64,000 nucleotides of DNA from Candidatus Levyibacteriota bacterium (GCA_016182425.1 JACPGP010000014.1:1-64000), one strand, 5' to 3'; numbered from the stretch's first letter, positions 8,496 through 18,600 are shown. The notes: a model not told the origin generated them from the sequence alone. A program made the numbers and translations.

Positions 8496-11400
8496 AATTT
8501 GGCCTCATTTTTCCGTTACTATTTTCTATTGCCTTCTTTGTAATTCCTTTTTTCTGGTTTAAACCCGGAGAAATGGATTTGGGCGGCGATTCAAGTAGAC
8601 TTTATTTTTATGATCCAATACATTATCTAAGCCAGTCGCTCTACAGTATTTCTTATGGTGCGTTTGGAATTGAAAATGCATCGTACTATGCGTCAATTCC
8701 TTTTTTTCTAATACTTATTTTATTTAAGTCCATTTTACGCTCACCAACATTACTGATTGTAGTGTTCCATGGATTAAGTTTAAGCGTCGCTTTTCTTGCG
8801 TGTTATCTTATTATCAAGGATTTGTTGCGTCAAGAAGGAGATAAGGGAAGGTTTGGTAAAAATATTATTGAGGTGTCAGCTATTTTAGCAGGAGTGTTTT
8901 ACAATCTTTCTCCTGTACCAATTATGAACTGGGACCATGTCCTTTTAATAAATAACCTGGTTTTCCTAAATCCGCTGATATTTTTTTTGCTCCTGCGGTT
9001 TTTTCTTTTCCGAAATATGAATTACATGGTTGGTTTCCTTTTGATAAGTTTTATTTTCGCACCTAACTTTTCCCTTGCCGGCGCACCTCCATTTTTTTCG
9101 TTTTATCCTGTTGTTGTTTCATTTCTCATTTTATATACAAAATTTGTAGCAAAAAAGCAGATTCCTGTAAAAAAAATTGTAGTTTCGGTTATACTTTTTT
9201 TTCTTATCCACGCATTTCAGTTAGGTCCACAAATAGTAGGTTTACTGACGCCTGGAAATATTATACATACGACTGTATTTTCCGAAGCATCAATACAAGA
9301 AAGGGGACTTAGTTACTTTATGGCCGTTGCCCCAAGCATTAAAACAAGTCTTAACTTGCTGGCTCTTCCGCAACAACAACCCAAGCTTGATTGGTACGCC
9401 TTCCTTTTTATCGTATTTCCGATTGTTTTGGTTTTAGGATTTATTTGGAACAAAAAGAAAGGATATCTTCTCTCGGGGGTCTTTTTTCTTATTATATTAT
9501 TCTTTGCCTCCGCCAACATTACAAAAGTTGGATTTACCTTGTATACGGCTTTATTTCAGATTCCCGGGTTTTCCATGTTTCGTAATTTTAACGGTCAGTG
9601 GTTCAGATCGTACGACTTTTTCTATATGCTTCTGTTTGGTCAAGCAATAGCTATCGTTTTATCTAGCTTAGATAAAAAATTTTATCGATATCTTCTTTGC
9701 TTTCTTATTTTTATTCTACTGTTGACTACCTCATGGCCCATGATCAATGGGACACTTGTCAACACAAATCTTTGGCAAAGCAGAAATATAAAGTCTCGTA
9801 TAGAAATGGACCCAGAATACGAAAAAGTTCTGGAGTTCATACGAACACTTCCTGTTGATGGGAGAGTACTTACTCTGCCGATGTCTAACCATGGATATCA
9901 AGTCCTTCAAGGAAAGAATGGGGGAGCTTATATGGGACCTTCAACGATTACATATTTAACTCAAAAAAGTGAATTTACTTCTCCTGGTGATTTTGGAGCA
10001 TTTGGCAGCGCTTTTCTAACAGCCGTACGGGACAAAAACTATCCTGCTGTTAAGAATATGCTCACAGTATTTAACGTAAAGTATATTTTTTACAATAGCG
10101 ATCCATATATTTATGGAGATAATTTTCCCGCATTTCCTTATGAGCACGTCCTCAAATATTTGCCGCCAACCCAAGAAGAATATAAAGCATTTATCGAAAA
10201 CTTAGATGTGGAAAAGATTGCAGATTTTGGAGATAAATATCATATCTATGTCATAAAAGATGCTGATTACCTTCCGCATATATACACCGCTAAGGAAGTT
10301 TATTATGTAAATCAATTAGCAAAAGAAGCTTTGATACCATTGTTTTTTGATCTGCCGGAAAAACGGATAGCACTTTATGATGAAAATATAAAATCTCACA
10401 ATATAGGACGTTATGATAAGATTTTTCTTGAAGCAAAAATTAAAAGCCTTTATGCCGATGCCGCAAAGAAAAAAAATTACCAACCAATAGATTACCCAGG
10501 AATTGCAGAAAGAACCTCTCCTCTTCTAGGTTTCTTAACGGGTCTGACTCAACGAAATAAAGCAAGTTTGTTTTCTAACGAAAATAAATCTAATCAAATA
10601 GACGATGCATATTTGGACTATGCTACAAAAAGGGCCCAAAATACTATTGATACATTGAAATCGAAGGGTGATCAGTTACCAGTTGTAATAGATTCTCTTG
10701 TTGTGGATAATTTAAATAAGCAGCCAGAGAGCCTTAATCAATTATTCAGTCCCAATAGTATTGTTTCAGATTCTTGGAATTTACGTCTTTTCCAATACGC
10801 CGGGCAGATGCTGGAAGTCATAGATAAAATTAAAAAACCAAACAAATCAAATTACGCTCTATTTACAAACAAAAACAGTCTTAACGACAGTCTCAATGTA
10901 GGTGAAATAAATGTAAGCAATATAATTATAACCCTGACTACGAAATCAAATCAGGATAAAATATTTCTGGGTTTGTTGGCCGATAGAACTTTTGATTTTC
11001 TTAAAAATCGACTGGATCTGAGCCTACCATCAGATTTAATTATCAATTACTCAGTTGATGTTCCCAAAAGTGCGGTATATGAGGTGTATAGAAAAAGCGA
11101 CCCTCTTGAGTCAAGTATTGAAGCAACAAGTTCAGTAAGTTTAGATAGTAAAGAGCTTATTGCAGAAAATGCGCAAAAAGATCAAAGCTGGCAGCGATTA
11201 AGCGACGTCGATCTTCCCGAAAAAAAAGATGTTGTTATACAGAGTTTACTGTTTAGTAATAATCTTGTTAAAGATGACCGCTGGCAAACACTTGATGGGC
11301 ATGGTGTAATTCCAAATACAGCGATTTTTATGCTCAATGACATTTTAGGGGACACGCAGGGGAGGCAACTAGGGGGATTATTTAAAGAAATAAAACCTTT

Positions 11401-12214
11401 TAGGCCAAATATTCTCTATGTAATTTCATTCGATTTTAAGACAAGTGGAAAAAACTTTTGGCTAAATATCCTTGAAATAGTAGGTAAAGAAAATAAACTA
11501 GCAAATTTTAATAAAGGAGATACTCTAAGATCGTTTGATTGGAGGACATATAGAATGGCGTTTCAATCTGGAGAGGATCCTCAGACAATGCTTTTAATGC
11601 AAATTATGCCCAGAGATGTTTGTTTGCTAAATTGTCAGACATCGGCTAACAAAATAGAAATAAAAAATCTATCGATAATTAAAGTTCCGCAACCGGAAAT
11701 TGTTTTGAAAAAAAATAATGCGAGCGTTAGTCAAGAAAAGATATTGCCGCAAATTACCTTTACTAAAATTAATCCGACAAAATATCAAATAAAAATTAAG
11801 AATGCAACAAATCCTTATACCCTGGTTTTCCAGGGAGCTTATAACAAGGGTTGGAAATTGTTCCGTAGCAATGGGGGAATAAGTATTGATGAGAATACTG
11901 CACAGGTAAGTTACTTTAACGGGGAAATAAAAGAGGGAAATCATACCAGTACATTTTTAAGTCCTCGAACTTTTGACACATGGAGAAAACAAACAGTTGC
12001 CGATAAAAAACATTTTTTGATAAATGGATATGCAAATGGATGGAATATAGATCCAAATGACATGGATGGAAAAACAGACTATACGTTAATTCTTGAATTT
12101 AACACGCAAAGAATATTTTATGGGTTTTTACTCATTTCCGCAATAACTTTTATCGGATGCGCTGTTATCTTGCTGAAATTAATATATTATAATGTCTACA
12201 AGAAAAATGTTTAG
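8483..12214 (+). CDS. Giant polytopic membrane protein B (YfhO/GT-C-like, with insertion)
   Basis: A 1243-aa paralogue of protein A. The start MARIKFG is chosen because it lies inside the end of the small upstream gene, exactly as at 12844, and the membrane region begins at once. The signatures PFFWFKPGEMDLGGDSSRLY, FSMFRNFNGQW, GRVLTLPMSNHGYQV, KYIFYNSDP, INPTKY and NGYANGW are all present. Between the KYIFYNSDP region and the INPTKY domain it carries roughly 450 extra residues. These include a helical, Lys-rich part and a beta-rich part (YVISFDFKTSGKNFW ... KIEIKNLSII) that looks like a galactose-binding/CBM-type sandwich. It probably acts at the cell surface on a glycan; this is inference. 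Confidence 0.75.
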   Translation: MARIKFGLIFPLLFSIAFFVIPFFWFKPGEMDLGGDSSRLYFYDPIHYLSQSLYSISYGAFGIENASYYASIPFFLILILFKSILRSPTLLIVVFHGLSLSVAFLACYLIIKDLLRQEGDKGRFGKNIIEVSAILAGVFYNLSPVPIMNWDHVLLINNLVFLNPLIFFLLLRFFLFRNMNYMVGFLLISFIFAPNFSLAGAPPFFSFYPVVVSFLILYTKFVAKKQIPVKKIVVSVILFFLIHAFQLGPQIVGLLTPGNIIHTTVFSEASIQERGLSYFMAVAPSIKTSLNLLALPQQQPKLDWYAFLFIVFPIVLVLGFIWNKKKGYLLSGVFFLIILFFASANITKVGFTLYTALFQIPGFSMFRNFNGQWFRSYDFFYMLLFGQAIAIVLSSLDKKFYRYLLCFLIFILLLTTSWPMINGTLVNTNLWQSRNIKSRIEMDPEYEKVLEFIRTLPVDGRVLTLPMSNHGYQVLQGKNGGAYMGPSTITYLTQKSEFTSPGDFGAFGSAFLTAVRDKNYPAVKNMLTVFNVKYIFYNSDPYIYGDNFPAFPYEHVLKYLPPTQEEYKAFIENLDVEKIADFGDKYHIYVIKDADYLPHIYTAKEVYYVNQLAKEALIPLFFDLPEKRIALYDENIKSHNIGRYDKIFLEAKIKSLYADAAKKKNYQPIDYPGIAERTSPLLGFLTGLTQRNKASLFSNENKSNQIDDAYLDYATKRAQNTIDTLKSKGDQLPVVIDSLVVDNLNKQPESLNQLFSPNSIVSDSWNLRLFQYAGQMLEVIDKIKKPNKSNYALFTNKNSLNDSLNVGEINVSNIIITLTTKSNQDKIFLGLLADRTFDFLKNRLDLSLPSDLIINYSVDVPKSAVYEVYRKSDPLESSIEATSSVSLDSKELIAENAQKDQSWQRLSDVDLPEKKDVVIQSLLFSNNLVKDDRWQTLDGHGVIPNTAIFMLNDILGDTQGRQLGGLFKEIKPFRPNILYVISFDFKTSGKNFWLNILEIVGKENKLANFNKGDTLRSFDWRTYRMAFQSGEDPQTMLLMQIMPRDVCLLNCQTSANKIEIKNLSIIKVPQPEIVLKKNNASVSQEKILPQITFTKINPTKYQIKIKNATNPYTLVFQGAYNKGWKLFRSNGGISIDENTAQVSYFNGEIKEGNHTSTFLSPRTFDTWRKQTVADKKHFLINGYANGWNIDPNDMDGKTDYTLILEFNTQRIFYGFLLISAITFIGCAVILLKLIYYNVYKKNV

Positions 12215-12524
12215 TTTAAAGATACTTAGGCGCTTTCGATTTGTTTTAATAATAATATTTTTAATTGGAGTAATAATAGATATATTTTCAAATGCAAATT
12301 CTGACATGAGTTTGTTGTTACTTTGCGCATTGTGGATTTTAACTATAAAGCTTTTTAATTTTAAGAGCGCTACGACATTTAAGATAACCTTTGTCTTTCT
12401 TGTAGCCCTTTTTTTCTTATTTTTAATAAACCCAGATCAGAAACCTATAGAACGGGTTGCCACATGGATATTCCTCTTTTTATTTTTAGGAATCTTTCAG
12501 CAGTATAAAGAGATTACTTCATGA
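12192..12524 (+). CDS. Small three-helix membrane protein b
   Basis: A 110-aa hypothetical membrane protein, paralogous to the small proteins at 8142 and 12521. It has three hydrophobic segments, a central basic FNFKSATTF motif and an ERVATWIFLFLFLGIFQQYKE tail. The first Met overlaps the end of large protein B by 23 bp; an in-frame ATG at 12207 (8-bp overlap) is equally plausible. Its stop overlaps the next small gene in an ATGA. Unlike the other two, it ends in YKEITS and is followed by another small gene rather than a large one. This suggests a tandem duplication or a lost large partner. Confidence 0.65.
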   Translation: MSTRKMFSLKILRRFRFVLIIIFLIGVIIDIFSNANSDMSLLLLCALWILTIKLFNFKSATTFKITFVFLVALFFLFLINPDQKPIERVATWIFLFLFLGIFQQYKEITS

Positions 12525-12856
12525 AATTTATATCTAAAAATATCGAAAGCATTATCTCTTTCTTAACGGAAAACAAAAGAACAGTTTTAGCTATTTTTAT
12601 CGTCTTAATAGTTGTTGAAAGTCAATCAAAAAGATTAAGCTCGGACTTTGTGATTTTTAGCGTTTTGTTGCTTTATGGATTTTTTATAAAAATATTTCGA
12701 ATAAAGAGTGCATTTACTTTTTTGCTATGCCTTTTGTTGTTAGTTGTAATGACTATTGATTATCTTTCTACCGGTGCTTCAATTTCAACAGAAAAGGTAG
12801 CAGTGTGGTTAATTTTATTTTTAGGAGTTGGAGTTATTCAGCAATGGAGAGAATAG
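12521..12856 (+). CDS. Small three-helix membrane protein c, coupled to large protein C
   Basis: A 111-aa hypothetical membrane protein related to those at 8142 and 12192. It has an N-terminal basic/amphipathic stretch, three hydrophobic segments, a central FRIKSAFTF motif, and an EKVAVWLILFLGVGVIQQ tail ending WRE. It starts in an ATGA overlap with gene b. Its final QWRE codons contain the ATG of large protein C, giving the same 13-bp overlap as between 8142 and 8483. Conservation of tail and junction in two cassettes indicates that the small and large proteins work as a pair. Function unknown. Confidence 0.7.
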   Translation: MKFISKNIESIISFLTENKRTVLAIFIVLIVVESQSKRLSSDFVIFSVLLLYGFFIKIFRIKSAFTFLLCLLLLVVMTIDYLSTGASISTEKVAVWLILFLGVGVIQQWRE

Positions 12857-15800
12857 AGTTCTTACAACACAAGGTACTTCCCCTCATAATTGCAATGATC
12901 CTTTTTATGATTCCCTTTTTTTGGTTTAAGCCTGGAGAGATGGATCTGGGGGGTGATTCTGGTAGATTATATTTTTATGACCCCGTATCATATTTTTTCA
13001 CTAGCACACTATATACTGTATCTCCTGGAAGCGTTGGGGGTCCAAATCTAGGTTATGCTAATATCCCGTTTATCTTTTTGCTTATAGTTCTAAAGCATAT
13101 TTTTACTTCTCCAACAATTCTCATTTCAGGATTTTACGGTGTTAACCTAAGTTTAGGATTTATTTTTTGCTATCTAATAATAAGGGAGTTAACAGAATCA
13201 AAAAAAAATAGCTTTTATGCCGCAATTGTAGGTGGTTTAGCATATGTGTTTTTTCCTGTACTTATTGATACGTGGAGACATGTTCTTTTAGCTTTTAATC
13301 AGGTATTTCTAAACCCTCTTATATTTTATCTATTATTAAAGTATTTTAAAACAGCTAGGATATCGATATTGTTTATTGTTATTATAATAACTTTTATCTT
13401 TTCTTCCAATTTTAGCGCTCTTGCTGCGCCAAGTCTATTCGCATTTTATCCCATAAGTATTTTATTTCTTATGTTATATACAAAATTGATCATTAAAAGA
13501 AAAATAATAGTAAGACATATTATGCTAGCTTTGTTTCTTTTCTTGGGAATACAAGCATTCCATTTAATTCTCCTGATAAGTAGTATATTTTCATTTGGAA
13601 ATACGCTTAATCTGACAATTTTTTCTGATGCAGGAAAATATGATCGGGGCTTAAGTTATTTTTCATCAATCGCTCCAAACATTAAAGCAAGCATTAATCT
13701 TTTAGGACTACCACAGATGGAGCCTCTAAACTTTTTTTCAAACGCATTTATAGTTTTCCCTTTCATAATAATTATTTCCTTTTTATTTAACAAACAAAAA
13801 ACGATTCTTCTAACATCATTTTTATTTCTTATAGTCTTATTTTTTGCCACAGCAAATATAACCAGTACTTGGTTGTCTATTTATAAATGGCTTTTTAATG
13901 TTCCCGGATTTTCCATGTTTAGGAATTTTTTTGGTCAGTGGATGTACACATACATGTTTTTTTACTCCATTCTTTTTGGCCAAGCATTTTATGTAGTGTT
14001 GTATGCGTTACATTATTCTAAAATCAAACTAAAAAAGTTGCTAACATTTTTGTTCATAAGTGTACCTATTCTTATTCTGGTTATCAATGCAATACCTCTT
14101 ATAAAAGGAGATATTGTACGAAAGGCTATTTGGCAATCAGGTAGTATTGAAGGAGTTTTGAGGATCGGTCCAGACTATGAACAAGCGCTTTCCTTTGTGC
14201 GTTCCCTTCCAGCTGAAGGGCGAGTTTTGACTTTACCTCTTACTGATTTTGGCTATCAAGTTATTGCTGGTAGAAATGGAGGAGTTTATTTGGGACCTTC
14301 AGCAATTTCTTATCTTGCGGGTAAAAAGGATTTTTCCGGCTATAATGAGCTGCTTGGGTATCATGATGTAATACCCAATCTGATAAAAAATGGGGAGATT
14401 GGGACCTTCAAAAGAATACTAGGACTGATAAATGTAAAATATGTATTTTACGATGCAGATCCTATCGTATATGATCAATTTCCAAGTTTTCCTTACAGGC
14501 ATGATAGAGGGTTGCCAAAAGACCAGCACCAGTATAAGAAATTTATTGATAGTCTCAATCTTAAGAGAATAAAAAACATCAACAATAAGTTTTTTGTTTA
14601 CGAAATACCAAACGATTATTATTTGCCGCAAGTAAGTGTTGCAAAAAGATCTCTCATCTTCAACAAACCCATTGCAGAGGTACAGACACCACTCTCGTTA
14701 ATTACAAAGGACAATAGAATTGTAATAAGTATAGATAAAGAAAATCTAAGTAATAGAGTACCCGTATCAGGGATTAAGTTCGATGAAATGCTCACAGATC
14801 TTCGGGGGCAGAGCTCGTTTTGGAATGTCATTAAAAGTACAAATACATCTGACTATGGTTTTCCATATACTTCATGGAAAATATCCTCATTTGTTTATCC
14901 TTTTATAGTTATACGTGAAAAACAAGTGTTATTAGGCCATAAAGAAATAGATCAAAAATATATTGATAGAAGTATATTTTTTGCCGAAAAACGGCTTGCT
15001 GAATTGGAAAAATGGCGGGATGAGACCTTCCTATTAGGCAATGTAAAAAGTATAGATTTACTTAATAAATCATGGCAAGAGCCAAACTTAGTAAGTGCAA
15101 TGTTGTTTAAAAAATATAATTTCTGGGAGATAAGTTTATTACGATATCAAAGATCAATATACGATCTTATTGATAAGATCGAAAAAGTTAGTGAATCAGA
15201 CAGTTCTTTTATCGTTAATAAAGATAGAGTGAAAAAAGCAGTAAGTAGTCATATGGAAGTAGTTTATCGGATTATTCAAAACGCTCAATATTTACCAGAA
15301 AATCAAAAAATATATCTACTTAGATTAGCTATAAACATGTTTGATTCTATTGCAAATCGTCTGCAATTCAAAATGCAATCACTAGAAAATGTTACGTATA
15401 ATTTTGAGTTAGATGCAGGTAACTACGAAATGTTAATCGATAATAAATCTATACAAAATTATAATCAATCAAAGATACAGGCTATTATTAACGACAAAGA
15501 ACTATCTTTTGATGATTTTAAGCATGAAGAGGATTGGCTTACGGCACAAAATATATCTATAAAAGAAAAAGCTCAAAATACTCTTAAGCTTTTATTGCCA
15601 GAGGCAAGGAATCTTATTTCCGAGACGAAATGGGAACTTGTTGAGAAAGGAAATTTCGCGACAAGTTCTGCAACTTTAACAATAGATGATGTTTTTGCTG
15701 AAAAATTTGGTTTAATTAGGCAGATAGCAAATTGGAATAAGGGGGCTTATTATATTGTATCATTTGATTATATAACATATGGTAAAGGTTTTAAATTTTT

Positions 15801-16602
15801 ACTCTTTAATAAAAAAGGAGAGCAAAATCAAAGTATACTTGCAGATTATTTAAGGTCTAATAAATGGAAAAAATATGAATCAGTTGTTGCTTCAAGTAAT
15901 GAAGCAGACTCGGCATTTATACAAATAATAAGGCAGCAAGGTAGTTATATTCTTGATAAAATCGAGCCGCCAGATCAACCCACAAAAATAGATATAAAAA
16001 ACCTATCGATAATTCAAGTTCCAGATCCCAAAATAATTTTTAGAAAAGTGAATACAACAAACGACCAAGATAAAAAAATACCACAGATAACATTCACAAG
16101 AATAAATCCCACAAAATATGAATTGAAAGTAAGAAATGCTTTTGTTCCATATACATTAGTTTTGGTTAATCAATTTGATAAAAATTGGAGATTAGTAGAT
16201 TTAACTCAAGAAACAGATACTATACGAGCCTTTTTTTCAAGAGTTGTGGCAGGTATAGCAAAGACTGTTGTAGGTGTTTTTGAAAAGGAAAATATACGAG
16301 ACGATAATCCTGTATTAACTTATTTTAATGGTGATATAAAGGAGATTGTCAGCAAGGATATTTTTATCAATGAGAAAACATTTGAGACATGGGGAAAGAA
16401 AGAAATTGCTAAATTTAAGCATTTTCCGGTAAATGGTTTTGCAAATGCTTGGTATATAGAGCCTTCTGACATGGGGAATAAAACCGATTATAGTCTTATT
16501 ATCGAGATGAGCAGCCAAAAACTTTTGTATGTTGGTTTATTTATATCTATAGCATCGGCTATTTTTACACTTCTTTTAATTGTTAAATTTTTTCGAAAAT
16601 GA
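12844..16602 (+). CDS. Giant polytopic membrane protein C (YfhO/GT-C-like, with insertion)
   Basis: A 1252-aa paralogue of proteins A and B. MERIEF is chosen as the start by analogy with B. Membrane helices fill about residues 12-430. Signatures are PFFWFKPGEMDLGGDSGRLY, FSMFRNFFGQW, GRVLTLPLTDFGYQV, KYVFYDADP, then a long insertion and the C-terminal INPTKY ... NGFANAWY domain with a last helix near 1225-1250. The insertion contains a helical domain and a beta-rich YYIVSFDYITYGKGF ... KIDIKNLSII unit matching that of B. An extra segment (SRVVAGIAKTVVGVF) interrupts the C-terminal domain. A cell-surface GT-C-type enzyme is the best guess; no catalytic assignment is possible from sequence. Confidence 0.75.
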   Translation: MERIEFLQHKVLPLIIAMILFMIPFFWFKPGEMDLGGDSGRLYFYDPVSYFFTSTLYTVSPGSVGGPNLGYANIPFIFLLIVLKHIFTSPTILISGFYGVNLSLGFIFCYLIIRELTESKKNSFYAAIVGGLAYVFFPVLIDTWRHVLLAFNQVFLNPLIFYLLLKYFKTARISILFIVIIITFIFSSNFSALAAPSLFAFYPISILFLMLYTKLIIKRKIIVRHIMLALFLFLGIQAFHLILLISSIFSFGNTLNLTIFSDAGKYDRGLSYFSSIAPNIKASINLLGLPQMEPLNFFSNAFIVFPFIIIISFLFNKQKTILLTSFLFLIVLFFATANITSTWLSIYKWLFNVPGFSMFRNFFGQWMYTYMFFYSILFGQAFYVVLYALHYSKIKLKKLLTFLFISVPILILVINAIPLIKGDIVRKAIWQSGSIEGVLRIGPDYEQALSFVRSLPAEGRVLTLPLTDFGYQVIAGRNGGVYLGPSAISYLAGKKDFSGYNELLGYHDVIPNLIKNGEIGTFKRILGLINVKYVFYDADPIVYDQFPSFPYRHDRGLPKDQHQYKKFIDSLNLKRIKNINNKFFVYEIPNDYYLPQVSVAKRSLIFNKPIAEVQTPLSLITKDNRIVISIDKENLSNRVPVSGIKFDEMLTDLRGQSSFWNVIKSTNTSDYGFPYTSWKISSFVYPFIVIREKQVLLGHKEIDQKYIDRSIFFAEKRLAELEKWRDETFLLGNVKSIDLLNKSWQEPNLVSAMLFKKYNFWEISLLRYQRSIYDLIDKIEKVSESDSSFIVNKDRVKKAVSSHMEVVYRIIQNAQYLPENQKIYLLRLAINMFDSIANRLQFKMQSLENVTYNFELDAGNYEMLIDNKSIQNYNQSKIQAIINDKELSFDDFKHEEDWLTAQNISIKEKAQNTLKLLLPEARNLISETKWELVEKGNFATSSATLTIDDVFAEKFGLIRQIANWNKGAYYIVSFDYITYGKGFKFLLFNKKGEQNQSILADYLRSNKWKKYESVVASSNEADSAFIQIIRQQGSYILDKIEPPDQPTKIDIKNLSIIQVPDPKIIFRKVNTTNDQDKKIPQITFTRINPTKYELKVRNAFVPYTLVLVNQFDKNWRLVDLTQETDTIRAFFSRVVAGIAKTVVGVFEKENIRDDNPVLTYFNGDIKEIVSKDIFINEKTFETWGKKEIAKFKHFPVNGFANAWYIEPSDMGNKTDYSLIIEMSSQKLLYVGLFISIASAIFTLLLIVKFFRK

Positions 16603-18590
16603 AGTTTACTCATGTTTTTTTTACTACAATACTAATTTGTATTGTTGGCGCTGTCTTCGGAAGGTGGTTTTTGAATCAAGAAATAATTGGCGGTGATTGG
16701 CCATATTACTTTGATGAAATGCTCAAAGAATTTGTTTTTTTTCCTCTGTCATGGAATCCTGGAAATGGAAATGGCTTAGGAGATATAGATCCATTATATT
16801 TTTTAAACATTTTTTCCAATTTTACTATTGTACTTAGTACTTATTCCGGTTTACCTTGGATCGTTGTTTATAAAATTTTTTGGTTTGGACTTTTTATTGC
16901 TTTATCAATACTATCAAGCATAGCTCTTTTAAAAAGCACCTTATCAAATGTTAAATACTGGCAATTAGTTATAGGAGGAGTTATTTTTACTTCGAATACC
17001 TATATATTGATGATCGTTGGAGGTGGACAGATGGGGGTAGCGCTGGCTTATTCTATTGCTCCGCTTGTGCTAGCACGGTTTATTAAGATTATTCATAATT
17101 CATCGTTTGTGGTTAGTCATTCATTTATTGCAGGATTGGTATTAGCAGTACAGGTGATGTTTGATCTAAGAATTGCTTATATAACTATGCTTGCTGTTTG
17201 TATGTACTATGTATTAGGTACTAAATATTATGCGTTGGCAAAAAAAAGTATACGTATAGCAATACCTGTTGGAATTGCTATTTTGCTTCACGCTGCTTGG
17301 ATTCTTCCTATTTTCTTTTTGCAATCAAATCCTACTCCACAAGGAATAACAAATGTTGATGGATTTCGTTTTTTTAGTTTTGCCGATTTTTCCCATACTT
17401 TTTCCTTGCTGCATCCAAACTGGCCAGAAAATATATTTGGAAAGGTATACTTTATGCGTCCGGAATTTTTATTCCTGCCAATATTGGCATACACCTGCCT
17501 ACTTTTTCTTAAGAAACCAAATATTATTTTTTTTGCACTTCTTGCTTTGCTGGGTTCGTTTTTAGCAAAAGGAGTAAATCCGCCTTTTGGTGAAATAAAC
17601 CAGTGGTTATTTATGCATATTCCTGGAATGAATTTTTTTCGAGACCCAACGAAGTTTTATTTACTAGTTAGTCTGTCTTATTCTGTTCTTATACCTTTTA
17701 GTTTGTTACAAATCTCAAGGATAGTATCAAGTATTAAGTATCAAGTATTAGGCAAAAAAATAAATCCGAATAATACATATTACATAATACCCATTATTTT
17801 TTTGGTTATTTGGTTATTTTTAATTCGTCCTGCCATTTTAGGACAATTAGGGGGCACTTTTCAAAAACATAAAGTGCCTAATGAATACTTTTTGCTAAAG
17901 GATTTTTTGCATAACCAGCCTGATTTTTTTAGAACTCTTTGGATACCAAGGGGACTGCGATTTAACTATTTTTCAAATATTCATTTAGTAGTTGCATCTG
18001 AACAGCTTTTTGGTACAAGAGATATTACTAAAGTTTTCGAAAAGTTACATTCTACGGAAACAAAGATTTATCTTCAAGCACTCGGGATAAAATATATTAT
18101 TGTTCCTTTTGATCCAATGGGGGAAATTTTTGTAAAGAACCGAAAATATGATGAGAAACAATATAAAGACACAATTGAACGCTTAGAAACCATACCATGG
18201 TTGAGGAGATTACATAGCTTTGGAAGAATTGCGGTTTTTGAAGTTCCTCATTCAAAAGATCGTTTTTGGCTTATCAAAAATGGCAATGTTTCATATACGA
18301 TGATAAATCCTGCTTACTACGACGTTACTGTTTCAATAGCAGAACCGCAAAGTCTTATTTTTTCTGAAAACTATCATCCATCGTGGATAGCAATGTCAGA
18401 TAGCAAAACTTTTGTTTCAAAGAAAACTACCTTCGGACTTAATAGTTTTTCTTTACCTAAGAGAGGAAATTACAGTGTTAAAATTACTTTTGCGCAGCAA
18501 AAGTATTATAAATATGGACAAATGATTTCTATGGTAACACTTATCAGTGTATTTTTAGCAATCATTGTGTTTCAAAAGAAAAAATTATAA
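16599..18590 (+). CDS. Polytopic membrane protein D (YfhO/arabinofuranosyltransferase-like)
   Basis: A 663-aa membrane protein, the most divergent of the four large paralogues. An acidic GGDWPYYFDE loop follows the first helix, where A-C have GGDS. It has about ten helices up to residue 410, a FFRDPTKFY motif in place of SMFRNF, and a short extracytoplasmic domain (KYIIVPFDP). The C-terminal module is of the same kind as A-C (INPAYYDVTVS ... HPSWIAM), with a final helix. The layout is reminiscent of AftD/DUF3367-like membrane transferases. It begins in an ATGA overlap with protein C and closes the operon segment. A 7-bp repeat array at 17727 encodes SIKYQVLG in a loop between helices. Confidence 0.7.
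   Translation: MKFTHVFFTTILICIVGAVFGRWFLNQEIIGGDWPYYFDEMLKEFVFFPLSWNPGNGNGLGDIDPLYFLNIFSNFTIVLSTYSGLPWIVVYKIFWFGLFIALSILSSIALLKSTLSNVKYWQLVIGGVIFTSNTYILMIVGGGQMGVALAYSIAPLVLARFIKIIHNSSFVVSHSFIAGLVLAVQVMFDLRIAYITMLAVCMYYVLGTKYYALAKKSIRIAIPVGIAILLHAAWILPIFFLQSNPTPQGITNVDGFRFFSFADFSHTFSLLHPNWPENIFGKVYFMRPEFLFLPILAYTCLLFLKKPNIIFFALLALLGSFLAKGVNPPFGEINQWLFMHIPGMNFFRDPTKFYLLVSLSYSVLIPFSLLQISRIVSSIKYQVLGKKINPNNTYYIIPIIFLVIWLFLIRPAILGQLGGTFQKHKVPNEYFLLKDFLHNQPDFFRTLWIPRGLRFNYFSNIHLVVASEQLFGTRDITKVFEKLHSTETKIYLQALGIKYIIVPFDPMGEIFVKNRKYDEKQYKDTIERLETIPWLRRLHSFGRIAVFEVPHSKDRFWLIKNGNVSYTMINPAYYDVTVSIAEPQSLIFSENYHPSWIAMSDSKTFVSKKTTFGLNSFSLPKRGNYSVKITFAQQKYYKYGQMISMVTLISVFLAIIVFQKKKL
17727..17751 (+). repeat. 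Heptamer array TCAAGTA/TTAAGTA, in frame in protein D
   Basis: Units are TCAAGTA (17727), TTAAGTA (17734), TCAAGTA (17741) and a decayed TTAGGCA. It is translated as SIKYQVLG between membrane helices. It follows the TYARRNN heptamer pattern found at several other loci in the window. Confidence 0.75.
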
Positions 18591-18600
18591 AATACAACAA

